This document shows positions 53,647-62,877 of a DNA stretch of 64,000 nt, one piece after another. The DNA comes from Flavobacteriales bacterium. Lineage in GTDB: Bacteria; Bacteroidota; Bacteroidia; Flavobacteriales_G; Salibacteraceae. A program made the position numbers and the translations under genes. The notes beneath the pieces were generated by a model. That model saw nothing but the letters and a program-made list of their open reading frames with translations. It did not search any database and was not told where the DNA came from. The first letter of the stretch is position 1, and the number at the start of each line of letters is the position of its first letter. The stretch spans positions 124,001 to 188,000 of the forward strand of contig JABJJW010000023.1 of the NCBI GenBank assembly GCA_018660685.1, read 5' to 3'.

Positions 53647-56600
53647 ATGATATCTTTGAGAGTCGGGTCCGATTCCATGGAAATAAAAGAAAACCTTCAA
53701 CGCTATTCGAGAAAGCTCCAGGTGAAGCAAATGATCACCGGGGGAATCATCTCGTCATCGCTATTAGTTGGTGTCTGGATTGCGCTTTCCTTGATGGAGT
53801 ACGAATTGCGCCTAGGGATATCAGAACGGACAATTCTCTTCTTTTCGTTCGTTGCCACCACCTTGAGCGTCCTTGGCTACTTGCTATTCATTCCCTTCCT
53901 CAGATGGCTCCGGCTCCTTCCTTCTCGATCAAACCACGACCTGGCTTTAGAAATTGGACGCGATATTCCACAAGTTGAGGATCAACTCCTCAATTTTTTG
54001 GCTCTGGAAAACGAACGGCAAAACAATGCCCTCGTCCATGCCAGCTTGGAACAGAAATCTCTCCGTTTTGTGGATTTTGATTTTAGCCAGACCGTAAATC
54101 TTAGGTCAAGCCTTCAAATATTAAGGGTTGCCATCATCCCCATGCTGTTGGCCTGTATAATTCTTCTTTGGGACTCTTCACTGCTGATGGAAAGTGGTTC
54201 TCGTCTGGTCCAATTCAATAAATCATTCATCCCGCCGGCTCCATTTACTTTCAATCTCGAAAATCAACTTCTACAAGTTGCTGAAGGGAATGATCTGGAA
54301 ATCGTCGTCTCTGCAGAAGGAAAGGCCGTCCCAGAAAATGCGTTCGTTCTCATGAATGATGCCGAATTCAGGATGAAACGACTCTCTACGGGAAGCTTCT
54401 CATTTCTCTTCAAAAATGTTCGAAAGGATCTAGATTTCCAGTTGCGCGGTGCTTCTGTTTATTCAGCCGCTCATAGCATCACTGTGCTCCCTAAGCCGAG
54501 ATTGGTAGAAACGGAGGTATACGCTGATTACCCGGCCTATACTGGGCTTAAAAATGAATCTTTCACAAATCGATCTCGACTGGAAATCCCAGAGGGAACG
54601 GAATTAAACTTTCAGTTCTTGACTTCAAAGTCGAAAACACTCCAAATTGCTGAAGATGGCATGAGTATGCCGATTGAAATTGAGGATAATATTGGCGTTT
54701 ATAAATCTCGTATGACCGAGGGTCAAAACCTCATCGTCATCACTAACAACACTTCTCTTTCTGATACAGCAACCATCGCAATTGCCATTATTCCAGATCA
54801 ATTCCCTGCCATCAAGATTTACGAACACGTGGATAGTTCAAACCTATCCTTCAGGTACTTCAATGGGGAGTGCTCTGACGATTACGGAATAAGCAAGGCC
54901 ACATTTAACGTGTCGATGACTACAAGTGGGTTCACAACTTCCCAAATAATCGCCCTCCCAATCGCTGATCGAGCTCAACAAACGCTCTCACACTTGTGGA
55001 ACGTTGATAGCCTCATCACGACCCCTGGACAAAAGATCGAATACTTTTTCGAAGTCTGGGATAATGATGGGATCAATGGAGCAAAATCGACTCGTAGCGC
55101 CAAATGGACTTATACGGTGCCTTCGCTGGACGACATGAAGACGCAAGCTGAGTCTCAAAGCGATGAGTCAAAGAAGGCGCTCGAGACCAATATGGACGAG
55201 CTCACTGATATGCAGGAGGAAATAGACGCCCTTAAAAAGGACCTGCTTCAAAAGAAAAAGCCAGAATGGCAAGATCGCGAGCGCCTAGAAGACCTCCTGA
55301 AGCAACAGAAGGAGATGATTAAAAATTTGGAAGAAAAATCGACTCTTCAAAGAACCGAGCAGGAAAAGCTAAGCCGTTTTGAGCAGATGGATGAAGACCT
55401 CATGCAAAAGCAAGAACAGATTCAAAAGATGTTCGAAGAACTCTTTGATGATGAATTCAAAGAAAAATATGAGGAGTGGAATGAGCTGTTAGAGGAGCTT
55501 AGCAAGGAAGAAATGCTTAAGACCTTGGAGCAGATGGAAATGGACCATGAAAAGCTCGAAAAACAGCTTGATAGAACCTTAGAACTGTTTAAGCAATTGG
55601 AGTTTGAAAAGAAACTTGATGAGTCTATTCAAAAAGTGGATGAGTTGATAAAAGAACAGGAAGAGCTCATCGAAGAGACTGACAACAAGCAAAATTCCGA
55701 AGATGAATTAAGTGAGAAGCAAGAAGAGCTGAATGAGGAGCTTGAAGAACTTCAAGAAGAGCTTGAGGAGCTCGAGGAGATGAATAAGGAACTTGAAGAG
55801 CCAAACGAGCTGCCTGAGTCTGCAGAAGAAAAAGCGGAAGAAGCTTCTCAAAAAATGGAAGAAGCCGCGGATGATTTAAGTGGGGGTAAGAGGAAAAAAG
55901 GAAAGGAAAGCCAAGAAGGGGCCAAAGAGAATCTTGAAGAAATGCAGGAATCCTTGAGTCAGTTCCAAGAACAGATGGCCCAAGATCAACAAGCTGAAAA
56001 TCTTGATGACATGAGACAGCTCTTGGAGAACATCGTTGACTTATCCCACGCTCAGGAGGATGTGATGGAAAACATAAAAGGGACCAAGCTCAGCGACCCA
56101 AAGTACATCCAATTAGCAAAGACTCAAAAGGACATTGTAGATGATGTTAAGACTGTTGAAGATTCGCTCCTGGCCTTGAGCAAAAGAGTTCCCCAACTCG
56201 ATCGAGTAATCAATGATGAAATCACATCTGTGAAACACAACATGGACAAGGCTCTTTCGAACCTCACAAATCAGCCTCCAAATCAGGAGAGGAGATATAA
56301 GGAAATGGCTGTGCAGCGGCAGCAATTAGCCATGACCTCGTTGAATAATCTAGCACTCCTCTTTGACGAAATCATTCGAGACATGCAAAGCGACCTAAGC
56401 GAAAAGGCTTTTGGTAAAGGGGCGTGTAAGAATCCTGGCAATAAGCCAGGCGGGAAGCCCTCTGCAGGTGACATGAAGAAAATGCAGAAGAATTTGAACA
56501 AACAACTTCAGAAGTTGAAAGAAGCCATGGAAAAAGGGCAGAATCCAAATGGTAAAAAGCCAGGGGGAATGCCTGGCATGCCGGGCATGAGCAAGGAGCT

Positions 56601-57018
56601 GAGTCAAATGGCCGCCCAACAGGCTGCTATTCGTCAGCAATTGAGGCAACTTTCCGAATCATTAAGCGAAGAGAAAGGCGGGAAGCAAGGTGGTAACGCA
56701 CTACAAGAAATTCAAGAGCTCATGGAACAGACCGAAGAAGATATTCTTTACGGGAAGATTAGTGCTCAAACGATGCAACGACAGCAGGACATTTTGACCA
56801 AATTGCTCGAATCAGAGAAGGCAGATCGAGAGCGAGAACTAGACAAAGAGCGCCAAAGCAAAAGCTCTACTATTTCATATGATGTTCCTGAAGAAATATG
56901 GGAACTATACTTGCAGAATAAAGAACGGGAAGTTGAATTGTACAAAACTGTTCCTCCCAATTTGAAACCTTTTTATCGAAAAAGAGTAAATCGCTACTTT
57001 AGTACTTTCTCCGATTGA
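53647..57018 (+). CDS. DUF4175 family membrane protein with a long coiled coil
   Basis: This 1123-residue protein matches the DUF4175 layout found across Bacteroidota. Three hydrophobic segments lie near residues 29-50, 63-85 and 161-180, followed by periplasmic Ig-like beta domains (about 190-495). A highly charged coiled coil (about 505-790) is rich in E, K, Q and L, with runs such as EELNEELEELQEELEELEEM. A C-terminal region has Gly/Pro/Lys-rich linkers (NPGNKPGGKPSAGD, GGMPGMPGMSKE). The start may be at 53677 (MEIKENLQ) and not 53647. The function is unknown. It overlaps nothing but is two bases from the RsbW-like gene, so they are co-transcribed. Confidence 0.88.
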   Translation: MISLRVGSDSMEIKENLQRYSRKLQVKQMITGGIISSSLLVGVWIALSLMEYELRLGISERTILFFSFVATTLSVLGYLLFIPFLRWLRLLPSRSNHDLALEIGRDIPQVEDQLLNFLALENERQNNALVHASLEQKSLRFVDFDFSQTVNLRSSLQILRVAIIPMLLACIILLWDSSLLMESGSRLVQFNKSFIPPAPFTFNLENQLLQVAEGNDLEIVVSAEGKAVPENAFVLMNDAEFRMKRLSTGSFSFLFKNVRKDLDFQLRGASVYSAAHSITVLPKPRLVETEVYADYPAYTGLKNESFTNRSRLEIPEGTELNFQFLTSKSKTLQIAEDGMSMPIEIEDNIGVYKSRMTEGQNLIVITNNTSLSDTATIAIAIIPDQFPAIKIYEHVDSSNLSFRYFNGECSDDYGISKATFNVSMTTSGFTTSQIIALPIADRAQQTLSHLWNVDSLITTPGQKIEYFFEVWDNDGINGAKSTRSAKWTYTVPSLDDMKTQAESQSDESKKALETNMDELTDMQEEIDALKKDLLQKKKPEWQDRERLEDLLKQQKEMIKNLEEKSTLQRTEQEKLSRFEQMDEDLMQKQEQIQKMFEELFDDEFKEKYEEWNELLEELSKEEMLKTLEQMEMDHEKLEKQLDRTLELFKQLEFEKKLDESIQKVDELIKEQEELIEETDNKQNSEDELSEKQEELNEELEELQEELEELEEMNKELEEPNELPESAEEKAEEASQKMEEAADDLSGGKRKKGKESQEGAKENLEEMQESLSQFQEQMAQDQQAENLDDMRQLLENIVDLSHAQEDVMENIKGTKLSDPKYIQLAKTQKDIVDDVKTVEDSLLALSKRVPQLDRVINDEITSVKHNMDKALSNLTNQPPNQERRYKEMAVQRQQLAMTSLNNLALLFDEIIRDMQSDLSEKAFGKGACKNPGNKPGGKPSAGDMKKMQKNLNKQLQKLKEAMEKGQNPNGKKPGGMPGMPGMSKELSQMAAQQAAIRQQLRQLSESLSEEKGGKQGGNALQEIQELMEQTEEDILYGKISAQTMQRQQDILTKLLESEKADRERELDKERQSKSSTISYDVPEEIWELYLQNKEREVELYKTVPPNLKPFYRKRVNRYFSTFSD

Positions 57019-57020
57019 TC

Positions 57021-57449
57021 ATGTTCAGCAACCATTTCGAACTCTCATTTCCCGCAGATATTCAGAATCTTTCTCTGGTGGAGAACGCCATTGAAGGTCT
57101 TGCCGAACAAGGAACAATTCCAGATACAGTATTCGGAAACGTCATGGTGGCATGTACAGAAGCCACGCTCAATGCAATTCATCATGGTTCATCTGATGAC
57201 GCAAGCAAATCTGTCAAGTTGAGAGTAGAAATTCAAGACGATGAACTCAATATTTACGTTCATGATGATGGTGACGGTTTTGATCATGAAAACCTTCCTG
57301 ACCCGACCCAACCTGAAAACATCGAAAAGGCCAGCGGCCGCGGAATATTCATCATCAGAAATCTTGCTGATGAGTTGGAGTTTCTTGAAAATGGGTCCAG
57401 CATCAAAATGACATTCAGCTTAAACGTTCCTGTTGTAGCAGAGGCGTAA
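57021..57449 (+). CDS. RsbW-like ATP-binding protein (anti-sigma factor/serine kinase family)
   Basis: This 142-residue soluble GHKL-fold protein has ACTEATLNAIHHGS (N box), VHDDGDGFDHENLP (G1) and SGRGIFIIRNLADE (G2), so ATP binding is probably intact. Relatives act as anti-sigma factors or serine kinases of STAS-domain antagonists. No STAS or PP2C partner gene is in the window. The ATG at 57021 is chosen over a TTG two codons earlier. It lies two bases after DUF4175 and directly ahead of ybeY. Confidence 0.9.
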   Translation: MFSNHFELSFPADIQNLSLVENAIEGLAEQGTIPDTVFGNVMVACTEATLNAIHHGSSDDASKSVKLRVEIQDDELNIYVHDDGDGFDHENLPDPTQPENIEKASGRGIFIIRNLADELEFLENGSSIKMTFSLNVPVVAEA

Positions 57450-57463
57450 CTTTGCAGGCCGAA

Positions 57464-57916
57464 ATGGAGAGGTCTGATTTTCACATATTTCCTGAAGTAG
57501 AAACAAACGCCAACTTGGAGTTGCTATCTGAGTTAGGGTTTCACGCGTATCAGCATATATCTACTGATTTCAACCAGAATCCGAAGACAATAAACGTAAT
57601 TCTCCTTCCCGATTCCGACCATACTGATTTGAATATCAAACATTTAAACCACCACTACTCTACTGACGTTCTAACCTTCGACCTGAGCGATGAAGTTGGG
57701 ATACTCGAGGGAGAAATCTATCTGAATGTGGACATGATCAAGACGAACGCTACGGAGTTTGGTGAATCATTCTTCGACGAACTTCTTCGAATCATAATCC
57801 ATGGTCTCCTCCACCTTGTTGGATTAAATGACCATACGTCAGACGAAAAGAAGGAAATGAGCGAGAAAGAAGATTTCTACATTAACCAGGCTAAAGTTTC
57901 ATGTGAAACATTATGA
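57464..57916 (+). CDS. ybeY: rRNA maturation endoribonuclease YbeY
   Basis: This 150-residue zinc-dependent endoribonuclease takes part in 16S rRNA 3' end processing and ribosome quality control. The metal motif HGxLHxxGxxH is present in IIHGLLHLVGLNDH, and the partner sequence STDVLTFDLS is typical. The ATG at 57464 is chosen; a TTG at 57452 would add four residues. The gene overlaps mnmG by four bases (ATGA), and its last codons contain a parS-like palindrome. Confidence 0.94.
   Translation: MERSDFHIFPEVETNANLELLSELGFHAYQHISTDFNQNPKTINVILLPDSDHTDLNIKHLNHHYSTDVLTFDLSDEVGILEGEIYLNVDMIKTNATEFGESFFDELLRIIIHGLLHLVGLNDHTSDEKKEMSEKEDFYINQAKVSCETL
57895..57910. promoter_or_regulatory. parS-like palindrome at the end of ybeY
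   Basis: AGTTTCATGTGAAACA matches the conserved parS sequence TGTTTCACGTGAAACA at 14 of 16 positions, with both inner half-sites intact (GTTTCA and TGAAAC). It lies within the codons for VSCET, three bases before the mnmG start. ParB would bind here if functional. Confidence 0.55.
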
Positions 57917-59799
57917 CGCAGGAATTTGACATAATCGTTGTAGGTGGTGGTCACGCGGGTTGTGAAGCCGCAGTCGCCGCTGCCAAGCTCGGCTCAAAAA
58001 CGCTATTGGTTACCATGGATATGACCAAATTCGCTCAGATGTCATGCAACCCAGCTATGGGTGGTGTAGCTAAGGGACAAATCGTCCGTGAAATTGATGC
58101 TTTGGGAGGATACTCAGGGCTTGTGAGTGACTACAGTGCTATTCAGTTCAGAATGCTCAATAGATCCAAGGGACCTGCCATGTGGAGTCCAAGGACTCAA
58201 AACGACCGCGCATTATTCACCACGAAATGGAGAGAAATGCTGGAGGATACTCCGAATCTATACTTCTGGCAAGATTCCGTTACAGGCATTCTACTAGAAT
58301 CCAATATCGCTGTCGGTGTTTCGACCTCACTCGGAATCAATCTTAAGGCGAAGTCGGTGATTCTAACCGCAGGAACATTCATGAACGGAGTCATTCATGT
58401 AGGAGAAAAGCAGCTAGGCGGAGGCCGAATGGGAGAGAAGTCTTCACAAGGGATCACTGAACAATTGGTCTCATTAGGCTTCAATAGTGGTCGAATGAAA
58501 ACGGGAACTCCACCGCGTATTGACGGGCGCTCGCTCGACTATGATAAAATGGAGGCCCAAGTGGGAGACTCGGATGCTAGATCCTTCTCATTTCTAAATC
58601 GATATCCAATTAAAAAGCAAAGGGATTGTCACATCACCTATACCAACAACACGGTTCATGAAATAATCAATGACAGCATATCACAGTCTCCGCTCTATAA
58701 TGGCCAAATACAGTCGATAGGTCCTCGTTATTGCCCTTCTGTAGAGGATAAGGTGCAGCGGTTTGCAGATAAAGACAGGCATCAAATTTTCGTTGAGCCG
58801 GAAGGTTGGAAAACGCACGAAGTTTATGTCAATGGCTTCTCGACCTCACTCCCACTGGAGGTTCAACAAAAAGCCATTAAGCACATTCCTGGCTTTGAAA
58901 ATGCGGTCTTATTTAGACCTGGTTACGCTATTGAATACGATTTCTTCCCTCCTACCCAGCTCAATCTGTCACTTGAAACCAAAAACATTCAGAACCTATT
59001 CTTTGCTGGACAGATTAATGGAACAACTGGATATGAAGAAGCCGCTGCTCAAGGATTGATGGCTGGTATTAACGCACATCGCAAAAACACTTCGCAAGAA
59101 GCCTTAGTTCTCACTCGTGAACAAGCATATATCGGTGTCCTCATTGACGACCTCATAACCAAAGGAACTGACGAGCCGTATCGCATGTTTACTTCTCGCG
59201 CCGAATATCGGATCACACTACGTCAGGATAGCGCAGACATTCGACTGACTCCGATAGCTCATGAGCTTGGATTAGTCAGCGACGAAAGAATGGACCGGTT
59301 GAAAGAAAAGGAGAAGCAGAAGACCTCACTGCTGCGGGCTGTCAAAAAAAGCAGTATCACACCAACTGAGGCTAACGACTATTTGATTGATCAAAGCTCA
59401 AAACCAATTTCTCAGAGTGTCAAAATTGAAAGCTTGCTTCTACGGCCAAACGTAAAACTGGAAGATCTCATTCCGCTTTCGAGAGAGTTTTCCAAAACCA
59501 ATGCTTCTGGGCACTATCAAGAAGAAGTGATTGAAGCCACTGAAGTACTCATCAAATATGCCGGCTATATCAAACGAGAAAGGGAAATGGCCCAGAAAAT
59601 GTTGAATTTAGACAAGGTCAAAATTCCAACCCCTTTCAATTTTGAAATACACCAGAGCATTTCAACAGAATCTCGAGAAAAACTTCAGCAACATCAGCCA
59701 GTGAATCTTGGACAAGCAAGTAGAATTCCTGGAGTTAAACCGGTGGACATTTCTGTACTCATGATCGCTTTGGAAAAGCATGTTTCACATGAAACATAG
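57913..59799 (+). CDS. mnmG: tRNA uridine-5-carboxymethylaminomethyl modification enzyme MnmG
   Basis: This 628-residue FAD enzyme works with MnmE to install cmnm5U34 on tRNAs that read NNA/NNG codons. The FAD motif GGGHAGCEAA begins at residue 11, MSCNPAMGG and RSKGPAMWSPR follow, and the family signature QINGTTGYEEAAAQGL lies near residue 364. The C-terminal helical domain that docks on MnmE is present. Its length is normal. mnmG (gidA) often lies near the replication origin. Its last codons hold the second parS-like palindrome. mnmE is not in the window. Confidence 0.97.
   Translation: MTQEFDIIVVGGGHAGCEAAVAAAKLGSKTLLVTMDMTKFAQMSCNPAMGGVAKGQIVREIDALGGYSGLVSDYSAIQFRMLNRSKGPAMWSPRTQNDRALFTTKWREMLEDTPNLYFWQDSVTGILLESNIAVGVSTSLGINLKAKSVILTAGTFMNGVIHVGEKQLGGGRMGEKSSQGITEQLVSLGFNSGRMKTGTPPRIDGRSLDYDKMEAQVGDSDARSFSFLNRYPIKKQRDCHITYTNNTVHEIINDSISQSPLYNGQIQSIGPRYCPSVEDKVQRFADKDRHQIFVEPEGWKTHEVYVNGFSTSLPLEVQQKAIKHIPGFENAVLFRPGYAIEYDFFPPTQLNLSLETKNIQNLFFAGQINGTTGYEEAAAQGLMAGINAHRKNTSQEALVLTREQAYIGVLIDDLITKGTDEPYRMFTSRAEYRITLRQDSADIRLTPIAHELGLVSDERMDRLKEKEKQKTSLLRAVKKSSITPTEANDYLIDQSSKPISQSVKIESLLLRPNVKLEDLIPLSREFSKTNASGHYQEEVIEATEVLIKYAGYIKREREMAQKMLNLDKVKIPTPFNFEIHQSISTESREKLQQHQPVNLGQASRIPGVKPVDISVLMIALEKHVSHET
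59781..59796. promoter_or_regulatory. parS-like palindrome at the end of mnmG
   Basis: TGTTTCACATGAAACA matches the parS consensus at 15 of 16 positions, differing only at one central base. It encodes the last residues VSHET of MnmG and runs to three bases before the stop. It is 1886 bases from the other site. Confidence 0.65.
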
Positions 59800-59951
59800 A
59801 AATAAGCCTCTATTCACATCCCCCATCAAAATGGATGCGCGATATTCACACCGTCTCGATCTCTTATTACAAGAGAAGTCCATAACAGGCTGTTAATCAA
59901 GTGTTTGTGCCATTTCATATCATTTTCGCCAAATTCATCGTTAATCCCGCA

Positions 59952-62243
59952 GTGAAGTACTTCAGCGCCCTGCTTTTTCTTACCCTATCAATTTCAGGTT
60001 TGGCCCAGCATCAAGTTGGACAATGGAGATCTCATCTCCCAATGGAAAATTTTAAATGGGTTGGCGAGCTTTCTCAAAAACTGGTATACGCAAATGAGTA
60101 CGGTCTGCTAGTCTATGACAAAGAGGATCAGTCTTTAACTGCCCTCACCAAAATCAATCATCTAACAAGCACCGGAATCACCTCCTTTATTTCTTCCTTC
60201 GAGCATGACTTGTGCATCATCGGGTATTCAGATGGTAACATTGACATTTTAGAATCAGGTGTAACGATAATCAACCAGCCCGCTGTTGCTACTAGCAACA
60301 TAATTGGCGACAAGGCCATCAACGATATTGAATTTGACGGGGATCTGGCCTTGCTGTTTACAGGATTTGGTATCCTGCAGCTCGATTTAAATTCTTACAA
60401 TATTCTCGAAAGGGGAGAGGTCGTAATCGGAGGCAACAATGTGATTCCAACAGAAGGTCTTGTAAACAGCTCCAACATTTACTTTACCTCCTCGATTGGG
60501 ACCTTCAGAACGCGTAAAGAGAGCTTTTACACGAATCCCACGTTTGAGGAGTTAGACATCAATCATCCCGATGGCGTCATCACGCAATTCTTTGAACTCG
60601 GTGATGACCTATTTGTTGTTTCGGTCAACGACAGCTTCATGCTCGATTACATCTACAAGCTCGAAGACACTGCTTTTACCCGTACAACTTGGGTTGAAAA
60701 TCGAGAGATTCGCTCAATTACGGTCGAAGATGATTTCATCATAGCCTCACTTTTCGACGCGGTTGAACAACACTCATTTGATCTTGAATATCAAACTCAC
60801 ATCTTCACGTATGGAGATGGCGCAGATGGCATTAAAGGGCAGATGGCGATTAAATTGAGAGATGGGAATATCACCATTGCCGATGCGCAATATGGCGGCG
60901 TCATCACCACCTTCGAAAATCAATACAATTCCCAACTTCTGGCTATTAGCTCTCCATCTTCAGCGCAAATCAGCAGGATCTCTAACATCGATGACCAAAT
61001 TATTGCGCTGCCGGGCGGTAATGAATTCACCTTTAACAGTCCACTTATTCATTCCTACGACGAATTAGCGTGGAATAGTATTGATCTTAATATTCTTCTG
61101 AGCGTTGGGGTTCGGAACCCTGTTCAACTGGTTCAAAATGATGAATTTCGATATCTCGCACTTGACGGGGCTGGGCTATTGCAACTTAATCACGACAATG
61201 CGCCTATTCAACTCTTCAATGAGTTCAATAGCTCGATTGAAGACCGGTCCGACGTTGATGCCGACTATTATGGTATAACGGATGCGGGAGTTGATTCGAG
61301 GGGCAACATTTGGATTTTGAACAGCTTGTCAAGTCATCCGCTAAAAGCGCTTCATAACGATGGCACATGGACGTTAATTGACTTCTCAGATTTTCCATCG
61401 CCTATCACCAAAGATCTTGTCGTTCTAGAATCTGATTTGATTGTTTTCTCACTAAAAAATGAAGGTCTAGTTATATATGACCCAGCCGGTACCCCACGAA
61501 ACACATCTGATGATGATTTCAGGATAATTAATAGTTCACCAGCTAAAGGCAGCCTCCCCAGCGACAACGTTCTCTCATTTGTTGAAGACCGCGATGGCGA
61601 GTTATGGATAGGAACTGATGCGGGAATCGGCATCATATTTAATCCTGAAAGTGTTTTCTCTACAGGTTTCGAAGGGGTACAAAAGATCATTGTAAGCCAA
61701 GATGGATACAATGGCTACCTATTCGAATCTGACGCCGTACAAAGCATTGCAATTGATGGCGCCAATCGTAAATGGATTGGGGCAAAGGGCGCAGGTCTTT
61801 TCTTAATATCTGAAGATGGTCAGGAGCAACTTGGAAGGTATACTCAAGAAGATAGCCCGCTGCTCAGCAACAACATCCAGAATATCGCCGTTCAACCAAG
61901 CTCGGGTGAAGTCTTTTTAGCTACAGAAAAAGGGCTTCAGGCTTATCGTTCGGACGCAACAGAGCCTGCTGATTTTGCCGAAGAATTAGAAGTGTTTCCA
62001 AACCCCGTTTCTAGTGGATACGATGGTTTGATTTCTATTACTGGCATGGGGTCTGAAAGTAGGGTACGAATCACTGATGCATCCGGAAACCTTATGTATG
62101 AGACCTTGAGTAATGGTGGTTCCGCTACTTGGACTGGACAAGATAACCAGGGAATTCGGGTACCAAGTGGGGTGTATCTAGTCTTTGCTTCTGCGCCCGA
62201 CGGAAGCAACGGTCAAGTATCCAAAATAATGTTCAATCATTGA
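59952..62243 (+). CDS. porZ: PorZ-like type IX secretion component (beta-propeller protein with CTD)
   Basis: This protein has about 763 residues from a GTG at 59952, which gives a clean signal peptide (KYFSALLFLTLSISGLAQ). An open frame starting at a GTG 51 bases upstream also exists. The N-terminal propeller begins GQWRSHLPMENFKWVGE and continues ANEYGLLVYDKEDQSLTALT, which is the PorZ signature. A second propeller with two-component-regulator-like blades (ELWIGTDAGIGIIF, RKWIGAKGAGLFLIS) follows. The C-terminus (VFPNPVSSGYDGLISI, WTGQDNQGIRVPSGVYLVFA) is a T9SS sorting domain. In Porphyromonas gingivalis, PorZ is a surface protein of the attachment complex that helps the sortase PorU deliver anionic LPS to cargo. 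No porU lies nearby. Confidence 0.85.
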   Translation: MKYFSALLFLTLSISGLAQHQVGQWRSHLPMENFKWVGELSQKLVYANEYGLLVYDKEDQSLTALTKINHLTSTGITSFISSFEHDLCIIGYSDGNIDILESGVTIINQPAVATSNIIGDKAINDIEFDGDLALLFTGFGILQLDLNSYNILERGEVVIGGNNVIPTEGLVNSSNIYFTSSIGTFRTRKESFYTNPTFEELDINHPDGVITQFFELGDDLFVVSVNDSFMLDYIYKLEDTAFTRTTWVENREIRSITVEDDFIIASLFDAVEQHSFDLEYQTHIFTYGDGADGIKGQMAIKLRDGNITIADAQYGGVITTFENQYNSQLLAISSPSSAQISRISNIDDQIIALPGGNEFTFNSPLIHSYDELAWNSIDLNILLSVGVRNPVQLVQNDEFRYLALDGAGLLQLNHDNAPIQLFNEFNSSIEDRSDVDADYYGITDAGVDSRGNIWILNSLSSHPLKALHNDGTWTLIDFSDFPSPITKDLVVLESDLIVFSLKNEGLVIYDPAGTPRNTSDDDFRIINSSPAKGSLPSDNVLSFVEDRDGELWIGTDAGIGIIFNPESVFSTGFEGVQKIIVSQDGYNGYLFESDAVQSIAIDGANRKWIGAKGAGLFLISEDGQEQLGRYTQEDSPLLSNNIQNIAVQPSSGEVFLATEKGLQAYRSDATEPADFAEELEVFPNPVSSGYDGLISITGMGSESRVRITDASGNLMYETLSNGGSATWTGQDNQGIRVPSGVYLVFASAPDGSNGQVSKIMFNH

Positions 62244-62244
62244 C

Positions 62245-62853
62245 ATGATAAAGGATAGGGGTGTCATTCTAAGACGTGTTCCTTACTCTGATTCCGCCAT
62301 CATTCTAAGCTGTTTCACACATGATCGTGGTCTAATTTCCCTCTTTACGAGAGCGCAGAAAAAATCCACCACGGGTCACCTTCAAATCGGCAGCTTCATC
62401 CTTTTCACCGCGAAATCTAAACCTGACTCCGATCTATTCACCCTTATCGAGGGTCAATGGGATTCGAACATCCCCTCCCAACCGATCCCATCTGCATCCC
62501 TTGGGGTTTGGAGCTTTACAATTGAAATCCTTTACAAGAGCTTAGCCACTTCATTTCCCATTCCACAATTATTGCATCAAGTATCCGGCTACTATGCCCA
62601 CTTGTGCTTAGGGGACATCAGTACACACCCATACGTTCCTTTATGCTTAATTCTTCATGCTATCGGTATATCAGACTTAAGGAACCGCATAGATGATCAA
62701 GCGGTCTACGACTCCTTGACAGAATTCAATTTAATCTCAAGTGACGAAGACTCTGAATCCTTCTCCCCGGACCGTGCATTTAAGAAAGAACTAGTTCGGT
62801 TTCAGCAACATTTCAATGTTGATCAAATCGAGTCTCTCTACTTGGTAGACTAA
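62245..62853 (+). CDS. recO: DNA repair protein RecO (short form)
   Basis: This 202-residue protein has the N-terminal OB fold of RecO (VILRRVPYSDSAIILSCFTHDRGLISLFTRAQKK) and a helical C-terminal part. RecO loads RecA on single-stranded DNA with RecR in the RecF pathway. At about 200 residues it is shorter than the usual 230-250, and I see no zinc-binding cysteine cluster. It starts one base after the porZ stop, so the two are co-transcribed. Confidence 0.88.
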   Translation: MIKDRGVILRRVPYSDSAIILSCFTHDRGLISLFTRAQKKSTTGHLQIGSFILFTAKSKPDSDLFTLIEGQWDSNIPSQPIPSASLGVWSFTIEILYKSLATSFPIPQLLHQVSGYYAHLCLGDISTHPYVPLCLILHAIGISDLRNRIDDQAVYDSLTEFNLISSDEDSESFSPDRAFKKELVRFQQHFNVDQIESLYLVD

Positions 62854-62877
62854 GAACTCGGTATCTTAGTAGGCTCT

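Noticed and set aside
62305-62330. Third parS-like site (TGTTTCAC at the start of recO)
   Set aside because: Only the left half-site matches; the right half has no TGAAACA.
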